From assembly GCA_003755025.1 (NCBI GenBank), contig RJVL01000001.1, positions 248,001-312,000 on the forward strand: a DNA stretch of 64,000 bases, given 5' to 3'. The notes under the pieces are model-generated. The model made no database searches, had not been told where the DNA came from, and saw only the letters and a list, made by a program, of their open reading frames with translations. Source of the DNA: Diaphorobacter nitroreducens. GTDB taxonomy: Bacteria; Pseudomonadota; Gammaproteobacteria; Burkholderiales; Burkholderiaceae_C. The first letter of the stretch is position 1. Each line of letters begins with the position of its first letter. The position numbers were made by a program, and so were the translations under genes. This document shows positions 9,398 to 17,974 of the stretch, one piece after another.

Positions 9398-9853
9398 ATG
9401 GACCAACCTCATGCATGCCGCACTGCCGACGTGCTGAAGTCCCGCAAGTCTGCAAGCGGCTTTACGCTGATCGAACTGCTGGTTGTCCTGGCCATCCTTA
9501 CGCTGCTGGCCGGTTTGGTGGGGCCCCGGGTGCTCAACCAATTAGGTGGAGCCAAATCGAAGACGGCTGCCGTGCAGATCGCCGACCTCGACAAGTCGCT
9601 GGAACTTTTCAAGCTGGATGTGGGGCGTTACCCCACTACGGAAGAAGGACTAGAAGCGCTGGTCAAGCGGCCAGGTTCGACCAATGGCTGGACGGGCCCC
9701 TATCTCAAGGGCGGCGTACCCTCCGACCCATGGGGCCATCCCTATCGCTACGCGAACCCAGGTCCCAATGGTGGCATTGAGATACTCTCCCTGGGGGCTG
9801 ACGGTGCTCCGGGCGGAGACGGCGAATCAGCCGACATTCGCAACGCGCAGTAA
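9398..9853 (+). CDS. gspG: Type II secretion major pseudopilin GspG
   Basis: Main subunit of the pseudopilus. 151 residues from the ATG at 9398, chosen because AAGGAG lies 12 bases upstream; the longer open frame would begin inside gspF. The prepilin site is SASG^FTLIELLVVLAIL, with Glu at position 5 of the mature chain, followed by a hydrophobic helix. The leader is unusually long (about 22 residues) for a pseudopilin. The C-terminal half has the GspG fold signature YPTTEEGLEALV, GPYLKGGVPSDPWGHPYRY and a calcium-loop-like end (LGADGAPGGDGESADI). A prepilin peptidase (GspO/PilD) is required but is not in this window. Confidence 0.96.
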   Translation: MDQPHACRTADVLKSRKSASGFTLIELLVVLAILTLLAGLVGPRVLNQLGGAKSKTAAVQIADLDKSLELFKLDVGRYPTTEEGLEALVKRPGSTNGWTGPYLKGGVPSDPWGHPYRYANPGPNGGIEILSLGADGAPGGDGESADIRNAQ

Positions 9854-9885
9854 GCGGCCGCGTTTCTCCCCTTGCCCGACGACGC

Positions 9886-10332
9886 ATGCGGCGCGCGCGC
9901 GGTTTCACGCTGGTCGAGTTGCTGGTGGTCATTGCCATCATGGCGCTCGTTATCGGTTTGGTTCCTGTGGCATTCGACCGGCTTCGCGATGCTGCGCAGT
10001 ACCGTGACGCCGTGCGCACCATGCTCAGCCAGATGCGTGGAGCGCGGATGGCGGCCATGACGGAAGGTCGGGAGGTTAGTTTTTCCGTGGACCTGAGTCA
10101 GCGTATGTATGGAGTGGATGCCGCGCTCAAGTCCTTACCGGAGTCATTGCAAGTGAGGGCCATCGTTGCGGGACGTGAGATCGGTCCCCAAGGCCAGGCT
10201 TCCATCCGCTTCCTGCCCAGTGGTGGAGCAACGGGCGGGAGCATAGAAGTACTGCGGGCTCCAGGCGTGGGTACGCGGCTACGGGTCGACTGGCTTTCGG
10301 GCCGCGTAACGCGGGAAGCCTTGTTCCAATGA
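9886..10332 (+). CDS. gspH: Type II secretion minor pseudopilin GspH
   Basis: Minor pseudopilin, 148 residues. Prepilin site MRRARG^FTLVELLVVIAIM with a short six-residue leader and Glu5. The region after the helix (YRDAVRTMLSQMRGARMAAMTEGREVSFSVD) is the GspH pattern in which beta strands follow an Ala/Arg-rich helix. It starts 32 bases after gspG and overlaps gspI by ATGA. Assignment as GspH rather than another minor pilin rests on this pattern and on its place between gspG and gspI. Confidence 0.9.
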   Translation: MRRARGFTLVELLVVIAIMALVIGLVPVAFDRLRDAAQYRDAVRTMLSQMRGARMAAMTEGREVSFSVDLSQRMYGVDAALKSLPESLQVRAIVAGREIGPQGQASIRFLPSGGATGGSIEVLRAPGVGTRLRVDWLSGRVTREALFQ

Positions 10333-10733
10333 AGGCGCTTTGGCGGCAGCGGGGCCTTACCCTGCTGGAACTGCTAGTGGCATTTGCCATCATGGCGTTG
10401 TCCCTTGGCATGCTCTACCGGGCGATGGGGGGCAGCATGCGCAGCGTTGGCGACGTAGATCGGTACCAACGCGCAGTGGTTCTTGCGGAATCGCTACTTG
10501 CCATGCGAGATGCAGTGCCTGAGCGGGGCTGGAACCAGACGGGAGAATCCGCAGGCTACCAATGGCGTGTGGTGTCGGCACCCTTTCTCACGGGGGTCGA
10601 AGGCCCCACCGTGCCTCCGCTGCACGAAATCAGTATTGTCGTCACGTGGTCGGACGGGGGGAGGGCTCGAAGTTTTGAACTGAGCACATTGCGTCCCCAG
10701 CGTAAGCCGCCGGAGCCGGGGCGAAGGCCATGA
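10329..10733 (+). CDS. gspI: Type II secretion minor pseudopilin GspI
   Basis: Minor pseudopilin of the tip complex, 134 residues. Prepilin site RQRG^LTLLELLVAFAIM, with Leu rather than Phe at mature position 1 and Glu at position 5. The VVLAESLLAMRDAV segment and the compact beta region ending in FELSTLRPQRK agree with GspI. Start and stop overlap gspH and gspJ by ATGA. With GspJ and GspK it would form the initiating tip of the pseudopilus. Confidence 0.9.
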   Translation: MKALWRQRGLTLLELLVAFAIMALSLGMLYRAMGGSMRSVGDVDRYQRAVVLAESLLAMRDAVPERGWNQTGESAGYQWRVVSAPFLTGVEGPTVPPLHEISIVVTWSDGGRARSFELSTLRPQRKPPEPGRRP

Positions 10734-11428
10734 ACGCAGACAGGATCTCCGTGTTCGAGTGCCTGCCGCGTCGTGAGCCCCAAGGGGGATTCACGCTGGT
10801 GGAGCTACTGATCGTGATCTCCTTGCTTTCGCTGATCATGCTAGCGCTGGGTTCCGCGCTCAGAACGACTGCACAAACCGAGGAGCGTGTCGATGCGCGA
10901 CTGCACCGGACAGATGAACTGCGCGTTGCTAATGGTTTCCTACGCTCCGTTCTGGGGCGGATCTCTGCACAGAAGATGGGGGCCATGGTTGCGGCCGACG
11001 CCAGCCCGTTTTTCTTTTCAGGAAGCTCTGGAGAAATGGTTTGGGTGGGGGTCATGCCCGCCCGCTATGGCGCAGGCGGGCGCTACCATTTCCGCCTGGG
11101 GCTGATGGATGGTGAGGGGGGCACCCGGACGCTGATGTTGCAATACGTACCTTGGGTTGATGCTGCGGTGCAGCCGAACTGGGGCCAGGCTGCAAGCTAC
11201 GCATTGGTAACGGGTGTCACGGCCTTATCTATGCAATATGGCGACTTCTCCGAAGAGCCTCCCGTGTGGACGCAGCAGTGGTCTGTGGTTGATCGGCTCC
11301 CCCAGCGGGTCATTATCTCCCTGCAGACTGTTTCTGGCCCGTGGCCGGAATTCGTGGTCGCCATGCGCACCATGCCGGGCAGCGATCCGGCTTCAGGCGG
11401 TGCCGTATTTGGGGGGGGGCGGCGATAG
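10730..11428 (+). CDS. gspJ: Type II secretion minor pseudopilin GspJ
   Basis: Tip pseudopilin, 232 residues. Prepilin site PQGG^FTLVELLIVISLL after a long (about 22-residue) leader. The body contains DELRVANGFLRSVLGRI and the WVGVMPARYGAGGRYHFRLG region expected of GspJ. It ends with GGAVFGGGRR, a motif shared with GspL and the GspN-like protein of this operon. The glycines are coded by a run of nine G (11411-11419). The stop TAG shares its final G with a GTG that can start gspK. One extra G would remove the stop and read straight into gspK. Confidence 0.93.
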   Translation: MNADRISVFECLPRREPQGGFTLVELLIVISLLSLIMLALGSALRTTAQTEERVDARLHRTDELRVANGFLRSVLGRISAQKMGAMVAADASPFFFSGSSGEMVWVGVMPARYGAGGRYHFRLGLMDGEGGTRTLMLQYVPWVDAAVQPNWGQAASYALVTGVTALSMQYGDFSEEPPVWTQQWSVVDRLPQRVIISLQTVSGPWPEFVVAMRTMPGSDPASGGAVFGGGRR

Positions 11429-12291
11429 TGACTAATGCGCGTTTCCATCATGCGCATATGCATCCCCGCGGGATGGCGCTTGTCTCCGTGCTGTGGATGG
11501 TCGCAGCCCTCAGCATCATCGCAACGGGACTGACCCGCTCGATCCGCGAAGAAGCACGCCTGATGTCACTCGCGCGACAGGATGTGCAAGCGCAGGCTCT
11601 GGGGGATGCTGCCATTCAGGTGGTACTGCAGGCGATAGTGGCGGGCAACAAGCCTGTGGTGCAGCTGGTTCAAACGAACGTTGTTTACAAAGGGGTGTCG
11701 ATGCAGGTCCAGGCGATGCCCCTGAATGGCCTCATCGACATCAATTCGGCGGGAATTCCGCTGTTGGAACGTCTGTTGTCCGTCGGCGGAGGGATGCCCC
11801 CCGCAGCAGCGCAGGCCATTGCGCAGGCCATCGTGGATGCACGCGAACGCAGAGATGCCAAGGGAACTCCACAGCGATTCGAGGCGGAGGAAGATCTGCT
11901 GCGGGTGCCTGGGATGGACTATGACCTCTATGCTAGACTCGCCGCGCTTCTCACTGCGGACTTGCGTGGCTCAGGGAAAGTCAATCCCATGGCCGCGCCT
12001 GTTGAGGTACTGGCAGTGCTTGCCAATGGAAATGCTGGCGCGGCGATACAGATTGCCGCCAATCGTGAGGCTGGCCAGGTTGGAGTGGATACTTCCGCAC
12101 TGGATGCAAATTTCATTGATAGCGTGACTGTGCGGCGATTGCGCATCCAGGCGCGGGTGCCTATGGCCGATGGATCAGTTGTACGCGTTTCACGCAGCGT
12201 CGATTTTGGCGCCCGAACGCAAGATGGCGCTCCATGGCATACCTTCCGCACTACTTCCGGTGTCGAGCCTGTGCGCCGAAAAAATTCCTAA
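11428..12291 (+). CDS. gspK: Type II secretion minor pseudopilin GspK
   Basis: Largest minor pseudopilin, caps the pseudopilus tip. 287 residues if the GTG at 11428 is used (TAGTG overlap with gspJ, consistent with the coupled style of this operon); an ATG at 11458 is the alternative and would leave only a five-residue leader. Prepilin site HPRG^MALVSVLWMVAALS. As is common in GspK, there is no Glu at mature position 5. The helical insert and the DINSAGIPLLERLLS and FEAEEDLLRVPGMDYDLYARL segments are typical of the family. Confidence 0.9.
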   Translation: MTNARFHHAHMHPRGMALVSVLWMVAALSIIATGLTRSIREEARLMSLARQDVQAQALGDAAIQVVLQAIVAGNKPVVQLVQTNVVYKGVSMQVQAMPLNGLIDINSAGIPLLERLLSVGGGMPPAAAQAIAQAIVDARERRDAKGTPQRFEAEEDLLRVPGMDYDLYARLAALLTADLRGSGKVNPMAAPVEVLAVLANGNAGAAIQIAANREAGQVGVDTSALDANFIDSVTVRRLRIQARVPMADGSVVRVSRSVDFGARTQDGAPWHTFRTTSGVEPVRRKNS

Positions 12292-12297
12292 GACACC

Positions 12298-13614
12298 ATG
12301 CCATCCATCACATCTGATGCCCGTTTCCTGGGGATTGATCTTCATGCGCTATGGCGTGAAATCCGCCAGACATGGTCGGGCATGCATGACTGGCCGCTGT
12401 TGTCCTGGCTTACGCCCGCAGTTCCTGTCGTGCTGCTCCATCCGGTGGAGGGGCAATCCCTATGGCGAGGCGAATCTTCATTCGCTCAGTCCTCGGGCTT
12501 TTTGACAGCTCGGTTTACGGCGGTCGCACTACCGGAAGAGTATGTCCTGAGGCGGGAAATGATCTTGCCCGCCATGGCGGCGGCGGATGTGGCGAGTGCT
12601 GTCGCACTTGAGGCAAGGGCCAACAGCCCTTTTGCGCCACAAGATTTGGTCTATGGGTATAGGGTGCAGACCCCATCGCAGGGCGGACACCGAGTGGAGC
12701 TGGCCCTTGCTTCGCGCAGGCAGATTGGTCTCTACCTTGAAAGCCAGTCTTCCCGGCTGGAAGGAGTTGCAGAGCCAGAAGTCTGGGTGCGCAACCTCTC
12801 TTCTCCGCCGACGGTACTGGAAGGCTATGGGGAAGGTTTGCGAAAGGCGTATATCAAGCGCCAACGTAACGCGGGCTATAGCCTACTGGCGCTGGCTATG
12901 GTGCTGCTGAGCGTGATTGCAATCACGCCGACGCTGCAACTTCGCATGCGCGCTTTGGAGGCTGCAGCGGCCTATCAAGACGCTGTCCGGCGCACCGCCC
13001 CGCTGGTCAAGGAGCGCGAAGGGCTCATGCAGTCCATTGAGACGATCGGAGCTTTGTCCGAAGTGCTGTCTGGGCGGATCGAACCGCTGAAAGTTCTCGA
13101 TCGTCTGACGCAGGTACTGCCGGACGATACGGCCGTGCAGAGCTTCAAACTGCAAGGCCTGAAGGTGACGCTTGTGGGGGTCACGGCCAATGCGTCAGCG
13201 CTGATGCAACTGCTGGGTGACCAACCTGGATTACGGGACGTGAAGGCCCCCAGCGCAGCCACGCGTCTGGGAGGAGCAACAAAGGAGAATTTTGTGATCG
13301 AGTTCATGCTTGATCCGCAACAATTTGGCGTCGTGGATAGGCCGCTTTCAGGTGCAACGTCGGCGGACTCTCTTGCAAAATCTAATGGATCTGTGGCACC
13401 GTCGCCCGTCATGCCCTCCAGCGCAGCAGTCGCTCCGGCGGGGGCTGCGTCTGCGGCTGTTGCGCCAGCATCCAAAGCCGCAGCGCCTATGACGTCGGGC
13501 GCTGGTACGCGTGCAGGAGGAGCAACGTTCGGGGGAGGTCGGGCCTCATTTGGCGGTGGCCGCGTGGCGCCTGCTTCTTCGCCTGCGGTTGCCGCGAGCG
13601 GGAGTGCTCCATGA
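12298..13614 (+). CDS. gspL: Type II secretion protein GspL
   Basis: Inner-membrane assembly protein that links GspE in the cytoplasm to GspM in the periplasm. 438 residues: cytoplasmic actin-like region (about 1-180), one membrane helix (AGYSLLALAMVLLSVIAITP, about 199-218), and a periplasmic ferredoxin-like/PilN-like domain (about 220-345). The last about 90 residues are Ala/Ser/Pro-rich and contain two copies of an FGGGR motif (TFGGGR, SFGGGR). I know of no such tail in standard GspL. It starts 6 bases after gspK and overlaps gspM by ATGA. Confidence 0.88.
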   Translation: MPSITSDARFLGIDLHALWREIRQTWSGMHDWPLLSWLTPAVPVVLLHPVEGQSLWRGESSFAQSSGFLTARFTAVALPEEYVLRREMILPAMAAADVASAVALEARANSPFAPQDLVYGYRVQTPSQGGHRVELALASRRQIGLYLESQSSRLEGVAEPEVWVRNLSSPPTVLEGYGEGLRKAYIKRQRNAGYSLLALAMVLLSVIAITPTLQLRMRALEAAAAYQDAVRRTAPLVKEREGLMQSIETIGALSEVLSGRIEPLKVLDRLTQVLPDDTAVQSFKLQGLKVTLVGVTANASALMQLLGDQPGLRDVKAPSAATRLGGATKENFVIEFMLDPQQFGVVDRPLSGATSADSLAKSNGSVAPSPVMPSSAAVAPAGAASAAVAPASKAAAPMTSGAGTRAGGATFGGGRASFGGGRVAPASSPAVAASGSAP

Positions 13615-14171
13615 GGCGAGTCTCCTCCCGTGAGGTTGCTATCCTGATGGGCACCCTTGCCCTGATCATGCTGCCTGTGGCATTGCTGGGCTGGTATGTT
13701 GTGGGCAAGCACCAGTGGGCGCAGCAGCAACTGGAGCAGCTGGAACCGCGCTACGCCCGTCTGTTGGGATTGGAGGCACAGCGCGCCGAGATTGAAACGG
13801 TCAAGGCCAAAGCCAGCGCTGCCCGTACGCAATTCGTGTACCCCTCGACGCAGGATGCCAATCAGACGGGCAATTCGGCACAGCAGCGTGTGCGGGACAT
13901 CTTCAGCGCCGCGGGCCTGCAAGTCATAAGCAGCCAGGTGCTCCCGGCGAAGGAGGAGAAAGGATTTGATCGCATCCCCCTGACGCTGCGTACTGAAGGA
14001 GAACTGCTGGCGGTGCAGAGTGCGTTGGCTGTATTAAGCAGCCAGCTGCCGGTCATCGTGATCAATGAGCTGGAGGTGCAAGTACAGGGCGGGATCGCCA
14101 ACCAGAATCCCAAAGTTGCGCCTAAGCTGTCTGCGCAATTCAGCCTCAGCGTGTTGAGGGAGCGCTCATGA
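13611..14171 (+). CDS. gspM: Type II secretion protein GspM
   Basis: Bitopic inner-membrane protein that partners GspL. 186 residues: short basic N-terminus (MRRVSSREV), one membrane helix (about 9-30), a coiled-coil-like stretch (QQQLEQLEPRYARLLGLEAQ) and a periplasmic ferredoxin-like domain ending LSAQFSLSVLRER. Identification rests on topology, size and its position directly after gspL with a 4-base overlap, since GspM sequences are poorly conserved. Confidence 0.85.
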   Translation: MRRVSSREVAILMGTLALIMLPVALLGWYVVGKHQWAQQQLEQLEPRYARLLGLEAQRAEIETVKAKASAARTQFVYPSTQDANQTGNSAQQRVRDIFSAAGLQVISSQVLPAKEEKGFDRIPLTLRTEGELLAVQSALAVLSSQLPVIVINELEVQVQGGIANQNPKVAPKLSAQFSLSVLRERS

Positions 14172-14842
14172 AGCGGTATGCGCTGTACATTCTGCTGGCA
14201 CTGAATGGCGGATTGGCTTTGCTTCTGGCCTGGCTGTGGATCGATGCAGATGGCTCGCTGCGTGATGTGCACTGGAAGCCGCCGGTACCTCATACCACGG
14301 ATTTTGCCGCCATGCTTCCGGCGGTGCCAGGAGTGGCGCCCGCCGACACCAGCCAGTTCATTGCCATGTTGGACCGCCCACTGTTTTCCGCTACGCGCAA
14401 ACCGCCACCGCCACCTGCGCCGCCGCAAGCAGCGGAAGAGCCTCCTTCCGATAATCTGAGCACAGCTCGTCTGTCGGGGGTGTTCGTGGGTGAAGGAGCA
14501 GGAGGCATCATCATTCAGATCGCCGGCAAGCACCGCCGTGCGCGCTTGAATGAAGCGGTGGACGGATGGACGCTGAAAACCATACAGGGCCGCAATGTGA
14601 CCTTTGTTAGAGGTGGGCAAAGCCGTGTTCTGCAGCTTCCTCGGGCTGCGGTCACCACTTATACAGGTCTCGCGACGGCACCAGCATCTGCACAATCGCC
14701 GCAGCCTGCGATACAGCGCGCTGTTGCGCCGGGGAACCCAGGTGGTTCGCCACAGGCCAACAGCGCTGGCGCCTCCCAACCGGCAGGCAGGGCGGCCACA
14801 CCGCCGCGAGCATCTTTTGGCGGACGCAGTAGTCGCCGGTAG
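14168..14842 (+). CDS. Type II secretion GspN/GspC-like periplasmic protein
   Basis: 224-residue bitopic protein: membrane helix at about 5-25, a proline-rich linker (PPPPPAPPQAAEEPP, about residues 78-92), then a small beta domain (LSGVFVGEGAGGIIIQIAGK...VRGGQSRVLQLP) resembling the homology region of GspC that binds the secretin. It has no PDZ domain. No other gspC is present in the operon, so this protein probably does the GspC job of connecting the inner-membrane platform to GspD; in some betaproteobacterial annotations such a gene is called gspN. It ends with RASFGGRSSRR, echoing the GspJ and GspL tails. It overlaps gspM by ATGA. Confidence 0.75.
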   Translation: MKRYALYILLALNGGLALLLAWLWIDADGSLRDVHWKPPVPHTTDFAAMLPAVPGVAPADTSQFIAMLDRPLFSATRKPPPPPAPPQAAEEPPSDNLSTARLSGVFVGEGAGGIIIQIAGKHRRARLNEAVDGWTLKTIQGRNVTFVRGGQSRVLQLPRAAVTTYTGLATAPASAQSPQPAIQRAVAPGNPGGSPQANSAGASQPAGRAATPPRASFGGRSSRR

Positions 14843-14894
14843 GTGTTTAGTTGCTAGTGTTTTTTGAACTTTCTAAAGTCTCGGGCCTTGATAT

Positions 14895-17327
14895 ATGACC
14901 CTCTCTCGCTATGTTCTGTCGGTGGCCGCCCTGACGGTGTGCCATATCGCTACAGCACAAGGGCCCATGGTGCCTGGCTCGACGGGTGCCACGCAAACCA
15001 AAACGCAGACGAGCGCATCAACAGGCTCCGTTATTGAGGCTGATAGCGTTGATAAGCCCGCTCAAACCCGGTCCAATGAGGAGGCTGCCGACACAAAGGC
15101 GACTGAGCCGCGCTACATCCGTGGTAACGACCGTGTGATAGCGCCCGCCAAACCGGTGCAACGCGTTGAAGGTGCCCCCTTGTCCTTCAGCTTTGAAGAA
15201 GCGCCCGTAGCCGAGGTAGTACGTACGATTCTGGGAGACATTCTCAAAGCCGACTATGTGCTGCATCCGCCGCTCAGCGGAACGGTGACGCTGGCGACAC
15301 GGACCCCCATACCTCCCGATCAGGCAGTTTTCCTGCTGGAAAGCGCTTTGCAGGCCAACGGCCTTGCACTCCTGAGAGACGCGCGGGGTACCTATCACGT
15401 AGGGCGACCGGATACGCTCAAGGGCATCGGCGGTGCGATCCGCCAAGTCGGCGGTGGGCCGCTACCACCAGGCTATGGTGCCATTGTGGTTCCACTGCAA
15501 TACATCGGGGCCGGCGAAATGGCATCCATTCTGCGCCCGATGGCGTCAGCAGATGCCATCGTGCGCGTGGACAATGTGCGCAATCTGCTGGTGCTTGCCG
15601 GCACGCGTACTCAGGCAGAAGGCTGGCTGGACATCATCAACACCTTTGATGTCGATCTTCTCAAGGGCATGTCGGTGGGTGTCTTTCCTCTCAAACATGC
15701 CTCGATCCAAGAGGTAGAAACGGCATTGCGCTTGGTGAGCGGCGGTACTGCTGCGCCTGGTGGTTCGGGCGTGGTCGGGGGGGCTGCGGCGGGTACCCAG
15801 GGTGCAGCCGGTGCGGCGCCTGGTACAGCCGGAAGCGCCCAGGCCATGCTGGGCGAGGGAAATCCGCTGTTTGGTGCGCTGCGCATCATGCCCATTGAGC
15901 GCCTCAACAGCATTCTGGTGGTGACACCCCGTGCCTCCTATCTGGAAGAGGCGCGGCGTTGGATAGAAAAATTGGATCAGCCCAGTGACGGCGGGGCGGA
16001 GCCTCAGTTGTATATCTATCAGGTGCAGAACGGAAATGCGAAGCACCTGGCCAGCGTGCTGAATGGCATATTTGGCGGCGGTGGTACGCCTGTTGTGGCG
16101 AACAGTGGGGTGGCTCCTGGACTCAACAATGCCATGGGCAGTTCATCGGGGCAGGCGGGAGGCGGCGCCATGTTTGGAAATACCGGTGGCTTCGGCCGCA
16201 GTAATGCCTATGGCACCACCGGCGCCTTTGGCTCGGGTCAGGTGGGGGGCTTTGGCAGCGGACTTACGGGAAGCACCGGGCTCAGTAGTGCCAACAACGC
16301 TTTCGGGGCCAGAAACGTGATTGGCGGCACGCAGATCCAAGGGGGTGGCGTCGCTGGTGGGCTGGGCTCGATACGGGTCATGGCAGACGAACTGAACAAC
16401 TCCGTGCTGGTATGGAGCACCAAGGCGGAATACACCAAGATCGAATCCACACTGAAGCGGCTCGATCTGCCGCCAACCCAAGTGCTGATCGACGCGAGCA
16501 TCGTGGAAGTTTCGTTGAAAGATGACTTGGAGTATGGCCTGCAATGGGCCTTCAACGGCGGGGTGGGAGGGGGGTACTCCGGGCGAGGTGTCATTAGCGG
16601 TCTGAAGGATGGTGCGTTGGGCGGCGTAGGACAGGGTTTCTCTTACACGCTTCGCAATGCGGCCGGCCTCAAAGCAGTTTTGAATGCGCTGGCGACCAAG
16701 TCGTTGGTGAAGATGATCTCTAACCCATCTCTGATGGTATTGGACAACCACACTGCGACGATTGCCGTCGGAGACCAGACGCCTGTGAGGACCAGCGAGA
16801 CGAGGTATGTGGAGAGCTCAACGGGCGCCACTACCAGTACCATTCAATATAAGGACACGGGGGTGAGCCTGATGGTCACTCCATCTGTCAACGCTGGCAA
16901 CATCGTTTCATTGCAGATTGATCAGACGGTCACTGACGTGGGTGCGCAGGACGAAGTCAGCGGTCAGCGTGCCTTCATGCAGCGGCAGATCAGCAGCAAG
17001 GTTGCCGTCCGTTCAGGAGAGGCGATTGTGCTGGGGGGGTTGATCAAGGACAGCTCGACGACGGGTAAAACTGGGGTGCCCCTGCTGCAGGACATTCCTA
17101 TCGTGGGCAATCTGTTTGGAACGAACAGCAAGATAGGCAACCGCACTGAATTGATCGTTGTGATCACCCCGCGTGTCGTTCGCACCGACATCGACATTCG
17201 GGAGGTAAGTGAAGACTTGCGCGATCGGCTGAAGGGGCTGCGCGCTGTTGATATGCGAGACCAGTTGCAGAAACAATCCAATGGCGAAGCTGCCTCTGCG
17301 GTAGTGCAACCTTTACCCCCCAATTGA
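14895..17327 (+). CDS. gspD: Type II secretion secretin GspD
   Basis: Outer-membrane channel, 810 residues. Signal peptide about 1-22 (ending ATA-QG, no lipobox). N0 domain about residues 95-175, N1-N3 repeats about 190-510, and the secretin domain about 530-770 with VLGGLIKDS, GVPLLQDIPIVGNLFG and TELIVVITPRVV. Between N-domain repeats (about residues 285-310 and 390-475) there are long Gly/Ser/Ala inserts. The second is rich in FG pairs (MFGN, GFGR, AFGS, GFGS, AFGA). The gene lies last in the operon, 52 bases after the GspN-like gene, an order seen in some Burkholderiales. No classical S-domain for a pilotin is obvious. Confidence 0.96.
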   Translation: MTLSRYVLSVAALTVCHIATAQGPMVPGSTGATQTKTQTSASTGSVIEADSVDKPAQTRSNEEAADTKATEPRYIRGNDRVIAPAKPVQRVEGAPLSFSFEEAPVAEVVRTILGDILKADYVLHPPLSGTVTLATRTPIPPDQAVFLLESALQANGLALLRDARGTYHVGRPDTLKGIGGAIRQVGGGPLPPGYGAIVVPLQYIGAGEMASILRPMASADAIVRVDNVRNLLVLAGTRTQAEGWLDIINTFDVDLLKGMSVGVFPLKHASIQEVETALRLVSGGTAAPGGSGVVGGAAAGTQGAAGAAPGTAGSAQAMLGEGNPLFGALRIMPIERLNSILVVTPRASYLEEARRWIEKLDQPSDGGAEPQLYIYQVQNGNAKHLASVLNGIFGGGGTPVVANSGVAPGLNNAMGSSSGQAGGGAMFGNTGGFGRSNAYGTTGAFGSGQVGGFGSGLTGSTGLSSANNAFGARNVIGGTQIQGGGVAGGLGSIRVMADELNNSVLVWSTKAEYTKIESTLKRLDLPPTQVLIDASIVEVSLKDDLEYGLQWAFNGGVGGGYSGRGVISGLKDGALGGVGQGFSYTLRNAAGLKAVLNALATKSLVKMISNPSLMVLDNHTATIAVGDQTPVRTSETRYVESSTGATTSTIQYKDTGVSLMVTPSVNAGNIVSLQIDQTVTDVGAQDEVSGQRAFMQRQISSKVAVRSGEAIVLGGLIKDSSTTGKTGVPLLQDIPIVGNLFGTNSKIGNRTELIVVITPRVVRTDIDIREVSEDLRDRLKGLRAVDMRDQLQKQSNGEAASAVVQPLPPN

Positions 17328-17364
17328 ATCAATGTGTTCCGTTATGTTGTTGAAGGATGATCAC

Positions 17365-17784
17365 ATGAGTGTGTCAACGCCCAAGCGCCCTTGGGGCATG
17401 GCTGCGGTTGTTTTTACGTTTTCGCTGTTTGCGACGGGCTGCGCAACATTGGCTGGCTCACCCGAGCAAATTGTGGAACGTCGTGCCAACGAATATTGGA
17501 AGGCAAGGGCGGCAGCAGATTACGCTAAGGCCTACGAGCTCTCCACACCGTCGTATCGCAAGCTGCGCACACAAGAGCAGTTTCGTCGCCAGTTCGGTTT
17601 GGGGGCGGCCGTGAATGCTGGGGAAGCACACAAGGTGACCTGCGAGCCGGAAAAGTGCTCCGTACGCATAAAACTCACCGCTACGCCTGCTTTGATGGGG
17701 ATGAATGTGGGTACAGTAACCACGTACGTGGACGAGATCTGGCTGCTCGAGGACGGTCAGTGGTGGCGACACCAGGAGCTGTAA
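17365..17784 (+). CDS. Small lipoprotein downstream of gspD; possible pilotin analogue
   Basis: 139 residues from the ATG at 17365, preceded by GAAGGAT. The N-terminus has a basic stretch, a hydrophobic core and a lipobox (FATG^C), so the mature protein is predicted to be lipid-anchored, probably in the outer membrane because the residue after Cys is Ala. The rest (VERRANEYWKARAAADYAKA...SYRKL...WLLEDGQWWRH) looks like a small cone-shaped NTF2-like domain and has one further Cys pair (TCEPEKCSV). The gene is 37 bases after gspD and ends about 190 bases before the abundant exported protein gene. A role in secretin targeting or in handling the exported protein is inferred from position only. 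Confidence 0.7.
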   Translation: MSVSTPKRPWGMAAVVFTFSLFATGCATLAGSPEQIVERRANEYWKARAAADYAKAYELSTPSYRKLRTQEQFRRQFGLGAAVNAGEAHKVTCEPEKCSVRIKLTATPALMGMNVGTVTTYVDEIWLLEDGQWWRHQEL

Positions 17785-17974
17785 TGGAGCACCAGTTCTT
17801 GGGCGCCAGAGGAGGCTGCATAGAGTCGTTCTGACATCGGTGTTGCGTTTCTTCAACAGAGAGATTTTTTACGATCTATCTGTTGGATGAGTCCCCAAAG
17901 CGCTGTGCTACCATCAACCAGCGTAATCAATCGTGGTAGTTGCGCTTACCAACTTTTCAACTGGAGTTTTTTGT

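Noticed and set aside
17883-17911. Possible promoter TTGGAT-17-TGCTAC before the exported-protein gene
   Set aside because: Both boxes match the consensus poorly, and other placements in 17843-17875 are equally weak. The promoter must exist nearby but cannot be placed from sequence alone.
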